A stretch of 42,562 nucleotides of DNA, from positions 1 to 42,562 of the forward strand of contig JAIQFO010000041.1 of the NCBI GenBank assembly GCA_020073215.1. Reading direction: 5' to 3'. The stretch is from Terriglobia bacterium. GTDB lineage: Bacteria > Acidobacteriota > Terriglobia > Terriglobales > Acidobacteriaceae. A program made the position numbers and the translations under genes. The notes under the pieces were generated by a model. The model was not told where the DNA came from and searched no databases. It saw only the letters and a program-made list of their open reading frames with translations. Positions 34,914-42,562 of the stretch are shown piece by piece; within the stretch, counting starts at the first letter, position 1, and the number at the start of each line of letters is the position of its first letter.

Positions 34914-36662
34914 ATGACGCGACGAGTGTTGCTATTTGTCTTGGCCTTTGGAATTCTGGCGGGCGCTTCAGCGCCCGCACAACTGGCGGAGCCAGCGTCG
35001 GACAAGACCGTTCCGTTCAAGATCTATTTCGATCAGCGGATTCGGATGCGAGACGGGGTCGAACTCGCAGCAGATGTCTACCGCCCCGACTTACCCGGCA
35101 AGTTTAATTGCATTCTGAATCGCACTCCTTATCTGAAGAGCAGCGTAGGCGCACTCACTTTTGGACGCTACTTTGCAGAGCACGGCTATGCCTTTGTGGC
35201 GGTCGATGTGCGCGGTCGTGGAGACTCGCCCGGCAGCTTCGTTCCCTATCGCCACGAAGGACAGGACGGCTACGACTCGGTGGAGTGGTGTGCCGAGCAA
35301 CCGTGGTCTACCGGCAAGGTGGGGACCATCGGCGGTTCTTACAACGGCAAGACGCAATGGCTAACAGCCATCGAGCAACCCCCGCACCTCACCACAATGA
35401 TTGCGCTGGTGAGCCCGTCGGATCCTTTTGTCGAGTTCCCAACCGGCGACCCAATCCCGATCGAAGTGAGTTGGTACCACTTCACTTCAGGCCACGTGCT
35501 GCAAAACATGGATGCTGTCGCTTGGGACGCAGTCATCAGGCATCTGCCGCTGCTGACCATGGACGAGGCCATTGGTCATGTTATGCCGGCGTGGCGCGAG
35601 CAATTCGAACACACGCGGCTGGATAACTTCTGGGAGCCGGAGCGCTACCAGAACAAGTTCGAGCGGGTTCGAACACCTGTGTTGCACATCTCCGGTTGGT
35701 ACGACGATGAGCAGGTTGGCACACCACTCAATTTTATTGGGATGACTACGAAGGCTGTGCCGTCGGTTCGCAACCGCCAGAAACTGCTGATGGGGCCGTG
35801 GCCGCACGCCGTGAACTCGACATCGAAGCTGGGGGAGGTGGACTTTGGTCCCAGCGCGAAAATCGACCTCAACGCGACGATGCTGCGCTGGTTCGACGCA
35901 TGGCTGAAAGGAATCGACAACGGCGTTGAATCAGAGCCTCCCGTACGCATCTTCGTGATGGGTTCTAACCAATGGGTGGACGAGCACGAGTGGCCGATCG
36001 CCCGTACACGATATACAGAGTTCTATCTGCACAGCTCGGGACGCGCAAACACGTTGTATGGAGATGGGAAGCTCTCGACGGATAAACCGCAGAGCGAGAA
36101 GTCGGATCTGTTCACCTACGATCCGCAGGACCCCGTGCCGTTCATCACCGAGCCTTCGTTCCAACAGATCGGCGGGCCGGATGACTATCGTGCCATCGAA
36201 CGGCGCGACGATGTGCTCGTCTACACTGGCGATCCCGTCACCAGCGCCACCGAGGTCTGCGGTCCGATCAACGTCACGCTTTACGCCTCGACTACAGCCA
36301 CCGACACTGACTTCACCGCGAAACTCATCGACGTGTGGCCGACCGGGTTCGCCGAGCGGCTCTCGGATGGCATCGTGCGGGCACGATTTCGGGACGGAAT
36401 GGAGAGGGAAAACCTGATTCACCCAGGGACCGTCTACGAATACAAGATCGACGCCTGGAACACGTGCCAGATGTTCAAGACCGGCCACAGTATTCGAGTG
36501 GAGATATCATCCTCCGCATTTCCTAAGTACTCGCGAAATCTGAACACCGGCGAACCGTTGGGTCGCAGCACTAACATTGTGGCCGCTCATCAGACGATCT
36601 ACCATGACGCGCAACACCCTTCGCACGTAACTCTTCCCATCGTTCCGGAAAGAGCAAAGTAG
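34914..36662 (+). CDS. Exported CocE/NonD-type alpha/beta hydrolase (X-Pro peptidase/amino-ester hydrolase family)
   Basis: 582 residues with signal peptide (MTRRVLLFVLAFGILAGASA). The alpha/beta-hydrolase part (about 38-310) has DVRGRGDSPG, the nucleophile elbow GGSYNG with Ser142, Asp264 in SGWYDDE and His298 in GPWPHAV, the order seen in cocaine esterase and alpha-amino-acid ester hydrolases. The C-terminal jelly-roll X-Pro-DAP domain follows (about 340-575: NVTLYASTTATDTDFTAKLI). Members cleave amides or esters of amino acids, including X-Pro peptides and beta-lactam side chains. Co-oriented with the dipeptide epimerase 39 bp upstream, so likely one periplasmic pathway. Confidence 0.9.
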   Translation: MTRRVLLFVLAFGILAGASAPAQLAEPASDKTVPFKIYFDQRIRMRDGVELAADVYRPDLPGKFNCILNRTPYLKSSVGALTFGRYFAEHGYAFVAVDVRGRGDSPGSFVPYRHEGQDGYDSVEWCAEQPWSTGKVGTIGGSYNGKTQWLTAIEQPPHLTTMIALVSPSDPFVEFPTGDPIPIEVSWYHFTSGHVLQNMDAVAWDAVIRHLPLLTMDEAIGHVMPAWREQFEHTRLDNFWEPERYQNKFERVRTPVLHISGWYDDEQVGTPLNFIGMTTKAVPSVRNRQKLLMGPWPHAVNSTSKLGEVDFGPSAKIDLNATMLRWFDAWLKGIDNGVESEPPVRIFVMGSNQWVDEHEWPIARTRYTEFYLHSSGRANTLYGDGKLSTDKPQSEKSDLFTYDPQDPVPFITEPSFQQIGGPDDYRAIERRDDVLVYTGDPVTSATEVCGPINVTLYASTTATDTDFTAKLIDVWPTGFAERLSDGIVRARFRDGMERENLIHPGTVYEYKIDAWNTCQMFKTGHSIRVEISSSAFPKYSRNLNTGEPLGRSTNIVAAHQTIYHDAQHPSHVTLPIVPERAK

Positions 36663-36735
36663 GGGATTGTCCTGTGTTTTGCCATCAGTCAACATCGACA
36701 CGGGATGCGTATCTGGCGGGTGTGCAGAAATACAC

Positions 36736-36764
36736 CATATGATGCCCTATGTTGACATTATGCA
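36736..36764. promoter_or_regulatory. Composite operator-like element, site 2
   Basis: ATATGATGC at 36737-36745, 13 bp, TATGCA at 36759-36764: same words and spacing as site 1. Here TTGACA (36752-36757) lies 7 bp before TATGCA, exactly as at the epimerase promoter (33546 and 33553). It is about 130 bp upstream of the first serine hydrolase gene. The expected -10 is poor. Confidence 0.5.
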
Positions 36765-36894
36765 CCCATCGAGGCCCCGACCAAGTCTTTCGGCTGGAAG
36801 ATGAGGTTCGTGCCCCCGGTTGCGTCGCTAAGGTACTCGAAAGAGGCACTTATTTCATTCGGAGACGGACTACAATCCTCTTCGATTAGGAGGA

Positions 36895-38910
36895 ATGATG
36901 ATTTCTAACCAGATCCTTTCTGACCGCCATGCACGCGGATACCTGACGATACTGACAGGCCTGCTGTTTCTGGTGGCATTGGTCTGCATAGGGATGTGGG
37001 CGCAGCCATCGCGTCCGGCGTCTCCACCCGTAAAACCGTCAGCGCCAGCAGCGGTTGCGCCAGCCCAGCCGGGCACCAACCACGAGTTGACCGTGATCGA
37101 TCTCGAAGCTTTTCTCGATGGCCTGATGCCCGCTCAGCTTGAACGGGAAGATGTCGCCGGCGCCGTGATCGCGGTGGTCAAAGATGGGCAGGTCATTTTC
37201 GCCAAAGGCTACGGATACTCCGACATGGCCAAGCGCACACCCGCAACCCCGGACAGTACGCTGTTTCGTCCTGGCTCAACATCGAAACTCTTTACCTGGA
37301 CCTCGGTGATGCAATTGGTCGAACAGGGCAAACTCGATCTAAACCGGGACGTCAACGATTACCTGGATTTCAAGATTCCACCGGCGTTCGGAAAGCCCAT
37401 CACCCTGCGGAACATCATGACGCACACCGCGGGCTTTGAAGAAGTTGTCAAGGACCTGTTCGTTGCGGACGCAGAACACATGGGCAGCCTGGAGTATTAC
37501 GTTAAGAATCACATTCCAGAGCGTATCTTTCCTCCCGGTACGGTCCCGGCCTATTCGAACTACGCGACCGCACTCGCGGGCTATATCGTGCAGCGCGTTT
37601 CCGGTAAGCCTTTCGAACAATATGTTGCCGAGAACATTTTCACTCCGTTGGACATGAAGCGAACCACCTTCATCCAGCCTCTGCCCGGAGACCTGAAGCC
37701 CATGATGTCCAAGGGCTATGATCGGGCCTCGTCAGACCCCAAACCCTTCGAATTCGTCGAAGCGTTTCCCGCAGGCAGCGTCTCCACCACTGCGCGGGAC
37801 ATGTGTAACTTCATGATCGCCCACTTGCAGAATGGACGATTTGGGAGTGCGCAAATTTTGCGCCCGGAAACCGCCGCGCTGATGCACTCCCGGCTCTTTG
37901 GTAGCGACGACCGCATGAACGGGATGGCGCATGGTTTTTATGAAGAATCGAAGAACGGACACCACATTATTGGCCACGCCGGCGATACCGAGCTTTTTCA
38001 TACCGACCTGCACTTGATTCTCGATTCCAATGTTGGGTTCTTTGTTTCTTACAACAGTGCGGGGAAAGGCGAGCTTAGGCCGCGGGAGATCCTCTTTGAA
38101 AAGTTTCTGGACCGGTATTTTCCCTACACGGAGCCTCCTGCCGGCAAGATCGAACACGCGCAAGCGGACGCCGCCAGCGTCGCTGGGCTTTATCTAACCA
38201 GTCGCCGTATTGAAAGCTCATTCCTGAAGTTGCTTTCCTTGGTCGGCCAAGAAAAAATCTCTGCGAATTCCGATGGGACCATCACTACTCCATTAAAAGG
38301 GCCCAATGGCCAACCGCTGAAGTTCGAAGAGATCAGTCCGCTGCTCTATCGCGAAGTCCACGGACGGGCCCACATGGGTTTCAAGAAGGATGAAAATGGG
38401 CGGATGCAATTCCAGATGGACTTTCCGTTTTTCATTTTCCAGAAGGTTGGCTTTTGGGAAAACAAGTACTTCAACTACACGCTGGCGATTTTCGGCTTGA
38501 CTATGGTCGTGCTGACGGTGGTGCTGTGGCCAGTGGGAGCGCTGATTCGCAAACACTATGGCCGTCCGCTGGATCTTAGTCCGCTGGAGCGGAAGCTGCG
38601 GCTTGGTGTGCGCTTGGTGTGCATCCTCTTCATCTGTTTCTTCGGAGGCTGGCTGGCGGTTCTGGCAACGGCCATGTCGTCTCTTAGTGCCATTAATAAA
38701 CTTGCTCCCTGGATCATTTGTTTTGGAATCCTCGGTGTGTTGTGCGCGTTTGGCGCCGTCCTCCTTTGCGCGAATGCATTCCGGAGTTGGAAGACGCCCA
38801 ACCGGTGGCTCTGGATCAAATTGCACGATACGGCACTGGCGCTTGCCTGCCTGGGCCTGGTCTGGTTCGCGATCACTTGGAATCTCATGAACTTCAACAT
38901 CCACTACTGA
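36895..38910 (+). CDS. Serine hydrolase of beta-lactamase/D-aminopeptidase fold with C-terminal membrane anchor, paralogue 1
   Basis: 671 residues; two tandem ATG codons follow an AGGAGG box. An N-terminal membrane helix (about 17-36) and Pro/Ala-rich linker precede the class C-type domain (about 66-400) with S128-T-S-K131, YSN at 220-222 and HAG at 361-363 replacing the KTG box. A beta-domain follows, then four membrane helices (about 525-671). Family members include D-aminopeptidases, DD-peptidases and esterases as well as beta-lactamases. The active domain faces the periplasm. It lies in tandem with a close paralogue at 39028, and after the exported peptidase genes, which suggests action on D-containing peptides. 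Confidence 0.87.
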   Translation: MMISNQILSDRHARGYLTILTGLLFLVALVCIGMWAQPSRPASPPVKPSAPAAVAPAQPGTNHELTVIDLEAFLDGLMPAQLEREDVAGAVIAVVKDGQVIFAKGYGYSDMAKRTPATPDSTLFRPGSTSKLFTWTSVMQLVEQGKLDLNRDVNDYLDFKIPPAFGKPITLRNIMTHTAGFEEVVKDLFVADAEHMGSLEYYVKNHIPERIFPPGTVPAYSNYATALAGYIVQRVSGKPFEQYVAENIFTPLDMKRTTFIQPLPGDLKPMMSKGYDRASSDPKPFEFVEAFPAGSVSTTARDMCNFMIAHLQNGRFGSAQILRPETAALMHSRLFGSDDRMNGMAHGFYEESKNGHHIIGHAGDTELFHTDLHLILDSNVGFFVSYNSAGKGELRPREILFEKFLDRYFPYTEPPAGKIEHAQADAASVAGLYLTSRRIESSFLKLLSLVGQEKISANSDGTITTPLKGPNGQPLKFEEISPLLYREVHGRAHMGFKKDENGRMQFQMDFPFFIFQKVGFWENKYFNYTLAIFGLTMVVLTVVLWPVGALIRKHYGRPLDLSPLERKLRLGVRLVCILFICFFGGWLAVLATAMSSLSAINKLAPWIICFGILGVLCAFGAVLLCANAFRSWKTPNRWLWIKLHDTALALACLGLVWFAITWNLMNFNIHY

Positions 38911-38925
38911 GCCGAATTGGGAGCC
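38888..38925 (+). repeat. 3' end of paralogue 1, duplicated at 41134-41172
   Basis: The last codons and first bases after the stop (TGAACTTCAACATCCACTAC onward) recur at 41134-41172 with two substitutions and one inserted base. Confidence 0.7.
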
Positions 38926-39027
38926 TGTGCGTACTCTGCAATCCACGCCTCATTCCAGGACAGATAGGGTTGTGGGCGTGCACGGGATTTGTTCGACGAG
39001 GTCAAAGGAAACTAAAGGCATAGTCAC

Positions 39028-41067
39028 ATGTCAATGTATCGAACTGCTCTGGCAGTCCTCCTGGCGCTCATTACCTTCGCGCACAGAGCAACGTCCGCCT
39101 CCAACCCTCCCGCATCACCGCAGTCGGCAGAAGCAAAGTCAGCACCAGCGAAGGCGCAGCCCAAACCTCTAGCTCTTCAACCCTCTGCTTCTGCCAAAGC
39201 ACCTTCTGCCAGCGACACCGGAACTCACGAGCTCTCGCGTGCCGACCTCGAAGCCTTTCTCGACGGCTTCGTACCTTATGCACTAAAGAATGCCGACATC
39301 GGCGGCCTCACATTGGTAGTCGTGAAAGATGGCGAGATCCTGTTCGAGAAAGGCTATGGATACGCCGATGTAAAGACGAAGCGGGCCATGGATCCGAGTC
39401 TCACGCTGATTCGCCCGGGCTCGACTTCAAAGCTTTTCACCTGGACCGCGGTCATGCAACTGGTCGAACAGGGCAAACTCGATCTCGATCGCGATATCAA
39501 TGACTACCTGGATTTCAAGGTAACCAGCAGTTTCTCGAAGCCGATCACCCTGCGCAATCTGATGACGCACCGCGCCGGTTTCGAAGAGGGCCTTAAGTCG
39601 ATCCTGACCTACGACCCCAAGCAGTTCATCACCACCGAAGACTATCTCAAGCATCATGGGCGCCCGACGTTGTTTCCCCCGGGAGAAGTTCCCGCCTACT
39701 CCAACTACGGCGCTGCTCTCGCCGGTTACATTGTCCAGCGCGTGTCCGGTGAGCCCTTTGAATGTTATGTCGAACGCCACATCTACGCGCTTCTGGGCAT
39801 GACCCGCTCGACCTTCCAGCAGCCCGCACCGAAGCAGTTCAAGGCAGACCTCTCGCAAGGCTACATGACCGCTTCCCAGCCACCCCGGCCCTTCGAGTTG
39901 GTCACAACCAGCCCTGCAGGCGGCATGAGCACCACCGCCGATGACATGGCGAAGTTCATGATCGCCTACCTTCAAGAAGGTCGTTATCAGGAAAATCGCA
40001 TCCTGAAACCGGAAACCGTGCGCCAGATGTTCGAGCCGGCCGTCCACCAGATCGATGACCTAAATGTCATGGCTTTGGGATTTTTTGAGGAAAATCGCAA
40101 TGGCCATCGCGTTCGCGGACATGGCGGCGACACCATCGTCTTCCACACCGAGTGTGATTTGTTCGTTGACGACGGCGTTGGCATCTTCTTTTCACTCAAT
40201 AGCCGCGGCGAAAACGACGGCGTCTATCGAATCCGGCAAGGGCTGTTCGATGCTTTCGCGGATCGCTACTTTCCCAGCAGCGGGCAATCATCCGCGGTTC
40301 CAGCTAGCTCGGCCGTGCCTAACGCAAAAGAACATGCCCAACTCATCGCCGGGAGATATCAAAGCTCGCGGAGAGTCGAGTCTGCGTTCATCAGCGTTCT
40401 TTATCTGCTCGGCCAAACGGTGATTAGTGCGAACGACGATGGCACCATCAATGTGCCTACATTCCCCGCAAACAAACCGAAACGCTACCGTGAAATCTCG
40501 CCTTTCGTCTGGAACGAAGAGGGTGGTCAACGCAAAGTTGCCTTGGCCGGAGAAGGCAGCAGCAGAGCTGTTTACAGCAGCGACGACCCCAGCTCGATTT
40601 TGCAGCCGGTACCCGCTTGGAAATCGTCCGTCTGGAATCTCTCGTTACTCTGTGGATCAATCGCGATACTGCTGATCGTGGTGGTTCTGTGGCCGGTCTC
40701 GGCGTGGCTGCGCCGGAAGTATCGCCAGCCTTCAACGCTCGCAGGAAAAGAGCTGCTGGTCACCAGAGTTCTCCGCGTCGCGGCACTGATTGATGTCGTC
40801 TATCTTTTGGCCTGGATTGTTCCTGTATCCCCGATTTTGAGCAACCACATCGAGGCCTATAGTGACAGCCTCGACCTGTACCTTCGGCTGTTGCAAATCG
40901 GAGGTCTTCTGGTGATTGCGGCCGCCGTGGGGGGCACCTGGGCTGCGTGTCAGAAAAGCCAAAAGTGGACTGCCGCGGTTTGGCGTGTTCTGAGCGCCGG
41001 TGCTTTGGTCGGCATAGTTTGGATCGCGGTCATCACCAAGCTGATTAGCTTCAACCTGAACTATTAA
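39028..41067 (+). CDS. Serine hydrolase of beta-lactamase/D-aminopeptidase fold with C-terminal membrane anchor, paralogue 2
   Basis: 679 residues with a signal-like start (RTALAVLLALITFAHRATS) and an Ala/Pro/Lys linker (about 25-65). Motifs mirror paralogue 1: S132-T-S-K135, YSN at 224-226 and HGG at 365-367 (HAG in the other), then the same C-terminal membrane helices and the ending ISFNLNY. The two genes are 117 bp apart and almost collinear, so they arose by tandem duplication. Divergence in the HxG box and in the 181-210 loop may give different substrates. No separate promoter was recognised, so co-transcription with paralogue 1 is likely. Confidence 0.87.
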   Translation: MSMYRTALAVLLALITFAHRATSASNPPASPQSAEAKSAPAKAQPKPLALQPSASAKAPSASDTGTHELSRADLEAFLDGFVPYALKNADIGGLTLVVVKDGEILFEKGYGYADVKTKRAMDPSLTLIRPGSTSKLFTWTAVMQLVEQGKLDLDRDINDYLDFKVTSSFSKPITLRNLMTHRAGFEEGLKSILTYDPKQFITTEDYLKHHGRPTLFPPGEVPAYSNYGAALAGYIVQRVSGEPFECYVERHIYALLGMTRSTFQQPAPKQFKADLSQGYMTASQPPRPFELVTTSPAGGMSTTADDMAKFMIAYLQEGRYQENRILKPETVRQMFEPAVHQIDDLNVMALGFFEENRNGHRVRGHGGDTIVFHTECDLFVDDGVGIFFSLNSRGENDGVYRIRQGLFDAFADRYFPSSGQSSAVPASSAVPNAKEHAQLIAGRYQSSRRVESAFISVLYLLGQTVISANDDGTINVPTFPANKPKRYREISPFVWNEEGGQRKVALAGEGSSRAVYSSDDPSSILQPVPAWKSSVWNLSLLCGSIAILLIVVVLWPVSAWLRRKYRQPSTLAGKELLVTRVLRVAALIDVVYLLAWIVPVSPILSNHIEAYSDSLDLYLRLLQIGGLLVIAAAVGGTWAACQKSQKWTAAVWRVLSAGALVGIVWIAVITKLISFNLNY

Positions 41068-41090
41068 CAAACGGCGAGCGAACGGGCGCT

Positions 41091-41104
41091 CTACACATGT
41101 GTAG
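41091..41104. promoter_or_regulatory. 14-bp perfect palindrome after paralogue 2
   Basis: CTACACATGTGTAG is a perfect palindrome 24 bp after the stop codon. It could be an operator half of a lost promoter or chance; it lacks the T-run of a terminator. Confidence 0.25.
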
Positions 41105-41133
41105 GCGTCTTCGGCGGGAATCTAGGCGTTATT

Positions 41134-41172
41134 TGAACTTCAACATGCATTACTGAGCCCGAATTGGGAGCC
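41134..41172 (+). repeat. Scar of a further serine-hydrolase copy (3' end only)
   Basis: Thirty-nine bases that encode LNFNMHY-stop and continue into the 3' flank of paralogue 1, with two substitutions and one insertion. Nothing else of the gene is present. It marks the end of a third tandem copy, or an old recombination endpoint, next to the intron fragment. Confidence 0.65.
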
Positions 41173-41303
41173 CGGGCTGCGGTGTTGCGCGTCAAACGCG
41201 AGGGACCATATCTGAGACGGTGGATGAGTAGCTGGTCGACGGCATGATCTTTCGCATTTCTATGAGCTGGCGAAATGCCTCTAACCGGTTCCGATCGCAA
41301 ACG

Positions 41304-41894
41304 GGTCGCTACGCGGACGACAGCAACATCTACGCTCGAAGCGAGCGCGCGGGTCAACAGGTGATGGAAAGCATCGCGCGATTCATCACGCAAAAGCTCA
41401 AACTTAAGGTGAATGAGACGAAAAGCGCGGTCGCGCGACCGCAGGAACGGAAGTTTCTCTTATTCAGCTTTACCGACGGTCCGGAGATCAAGCGCACGAT
41501 TGCGCCGAAAGCTCTGGAACGGTTTAAGCATCGCATCCGGGAAGTCACACTTCGGGCGAAAGGCGTCAGCCTGGAGACGACCATAGCGGAGCTCGCTTCG
41601 TATCTGCGAGGCTGGCACAGCTATTTCGGCTTCCGCGAAACGCCCTATGTGCTGATTCAACTGACCCGCTGGGTCCGGCTCCGATTGCGAGCAGCTATGT
41701 GGCGGCAATGGAAAACACCACGCCGTCGCCGAGCGGCTCTCTTAGCACTGGGGGTTCGCCCGCGACTGGCCAACAACACGGTCGGCAGCGGACTCGGCCC
41801 CTGGTATCTGGCTCGGGCCAAAGCCCTCTCTGTGGGGCTTCCCAATGCTCACTTCACATCGCTCGGACTTCCCACGTTGATCGATGGATGCTAG
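41304..41894 (+). pseudogene. ltrA: Group II intron reverse transcriptase/maturase, C-terminal fragment
   Basis: The fragment starts right at the catalytic motif RYADDSNIYARS, with the Asp pair kept, followed by VNETKSAVARPQERKFL, the thumb/maturase X region (IAELASYLRGWHSYFGF) and the C-terminal LRAAMWRQWKTPRRRR and GLPTLID. RT motifs 0-4 are missing and the sequence before 41300 is unrelated, so the 5' part of intron and gene was deleted. Intron domains V and VI follow the stop codon directly, in the usual order. Confidence 0.85.
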
Positions 41895-41906
41895 CGTAAC
41901 CAACTC

Positions 41907-41980
41907 GAACCGCCGTGTACGGACCCGTACGCACGGTGGTGTGGCAGGGGTCGGCGGGTGACCGGCGCCCCTATGCCGAT
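41907..41980 (+). ncRNA. Group II intron domains V-VI (3' end of intron)
   Basis: Directly after the maturase stop, GAACCGCCGTGTACGG pairs with GTACGCACGGTGGT (41907-41940) to form the domain V-like hairpin characteristic of bacterial group II introns. A second hairpin (41941-41980) built on GGGGTCGG and the matching CCGGCGCCCC corresponds to domain VI and ends CTATGCCGAT, close to the expected 3' splice site. The catalytic 5' domains are absent, so it cannot self-splice alone. Confidence 0.75.
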
Positions 41981-42138
41981 CAAACCCCTTCTGTCCAAGA
42001 ATGAGGCAGTTCCAGAATCGTCGGCTACTCTTACCTTGGGATTACTTCAGGATTGCCCGTCATCCGCCCGAAGCACTTCATGGCGCTGGAACATCCTCGG
42101 TCCGAAAGACGCTAGCCTCAATGCAGCGGAGTTGGGAA
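41981..42138. other. Short sequence 3' of the intron end
   Basis: No gene recognised. It is the flank into which the intron, or its fragment, was joined. Confidence 0.3.
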
Positions 42139-42366
42139 TTATGGGCCGTGGATATCAAAGCGCTTGATCAAGCCGTTTTCGATTCGAAACACGTGACCGA
42201 CCATCTTATCCGCTCGAAGATTCCCATTGAGGTCGCGCACGACCTGATGGACTTCCACAACCACTTTCCCTTGAGGGCCGTGGGCGAACGCGACCGGCTC
42301 GACGTGCGGATCGATCATCGTCCACTGACGTGTCCAGTAGCTGCGCACTTCGTCGCGTCCGCTTAA
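42139..42366 (-). pseudogene. NTF2/SnoaL-like domain protein, C-terminal fragment
   Basis: Minus-strand frame [20 protein letters not shown], then KVVVEVHQVVRDLNGNL and HVFRIENGLIKRFDIHGP-stop is the second half of a SnoaL/NTF2-like small domain. The N-terminal helix is missing; the frame ends abruptly at about 42366 where an unrelated acyl-CoA synthetase fragment begins on the other strand. A GTG at 42348 could start a 69-residue peptide, but it would lack half the fold. Confidence 0.6.
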
Positions 42367-42367
42367 G

Positions 42368-42544
42368 CAGGATGTGAAGGGTGTGAGCGCCTATGATCTC
42401 CTCAAGTGGTGCCGCGAGAGGTTAGCCCCGTACAAAGTCCCGCAATATATAGAATTCCGCGATATGCTCCCCAAATCGAAAGTGGGTAAGCTCCTCAGGC
42501 GCGAACTGAGAGCCGAAGAGCGAAAGCGCTTCGAGAAAGAGTAA
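42368..42544 (+). pseudogene. Acyl-CoA synthetase (AMP-binding), C-terminal fragment
   Basis: A 58-codon frame without a start encodes the end of an AMP-binding C-terminal domain: [19 protein letters not shown], then [15 protein letters not shown] with the catalytic lysine of the A10 motif, and a charged tail. All upstream domains are absent, replaced by the NTF2-like fragment, so it is a recombination remnant. Confidence 0.7.
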
Positions 42545-42562
42545 AAATAGAGGCACATCCCA

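Noticed and set aside
38293..38946. 217-codon minus-strand frame opposite paralogue 1
   Set aside because: Antisense of membrane helices; rich in His/Gln/Arg as expected from reversed hydrophobic codons.
1..42562. CRISPR array or tRNA/rRNA genes
   Set aside because: No regularly spaced short repeats and no tRNA-like T-arm and acceptor-stem combination were found by eye; the GTTCGAA-like match near 35669 lies inside the CocE gene.

Overview
The window looks like chromosomal DNA of a soil Acidobacteriota (Terriglobia-like) bacterium, or a metagenome bin from one. The clues are moderately high GC, a very long TonB-dependent receptor with an N-terminal carboxypeptidase-regulatory-like domain, a spermidine-synthase-like membrane fusion, a winged-helix regulator remnant and many short conserved hypothetical genes. 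Assignment is by gene content only; no rRNA or tRNA gene was seen. Layout. (1) 1-911: 5' part of an IS110-family transposase running off the left edge, preceded by a leader that may encode a bridge RNA. (2) 0.9-9.7 kb: glycogen degradation and stress signalling. glgX (+) meets glgP (-) tail to tail with a 12-bp overlap. glgP is the last gene of an operon that starts with a huge PAS/GAF sensor fused to both a SpoIIE-type phosphatase and an RsbW-type kinase, followed by a STAS anti-sigma antagonist. Near-identical CRP/FNR-like palindromes lie 5' of glgX and 5' of the operon, so the two arms may share control. (3) 9.7-11.2 kb: gene remnants (winged-helix regulator, serine recombinase, first copy of a thrice-repeated gene fragment). 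(4) 11.3-16.4 kb: small housekeeping or accessory genes (zinc ribbon, YbaK-like deacylase, Mth938-like, DUF2784, SagB-type nitroreductase lipoprotein) mixed with decaying genes (SixA phosphatase, an unknown protein, an HhH-type protein). (5) 16.7-22.6 kb: exported protein-L-isoaspartate methyltransferase, a large membrane spermidine-synthase homologue, a secreted trypsin-like protease, and the second repeat copy. (6) 23-25.3 kb: third repeat copy and a broken NTPase. (7) 25.4-41.1 kb: the most coherent accessory locus. It holds an RpiR regulator, an atypical D-aminoacylase-like amidohydrolase, an N-acylamino-acid-racemase-like enolase-superfamily enzyme, a TonB-dependent receptor, an exported dipeptide epimerase with the DxD signature, an exported CocE-type hydrolase and two paralogous serine hydrolases of the beta-lactamase/D-aminopeptidase fold with C-terminal membrane anchors. 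Together these suggest uptake, hydrolysis and stereochemical inversion of peptides or N-acyl amino acids containing D-residues, possibly wall-derived; this is inference. A composite operator-like sequence with identical internal spacing occurs in the receptor/epimerase intergenic region and before the first serine hydrolase, tying the segments together. (8) 41.1-42.6 kb: scar of a further serine hydrolase copy, the 3' end of a group II intron with its maturase fragment, an NTF2-like fragment and an acyl-CoA synthetase C-terminal fragment.
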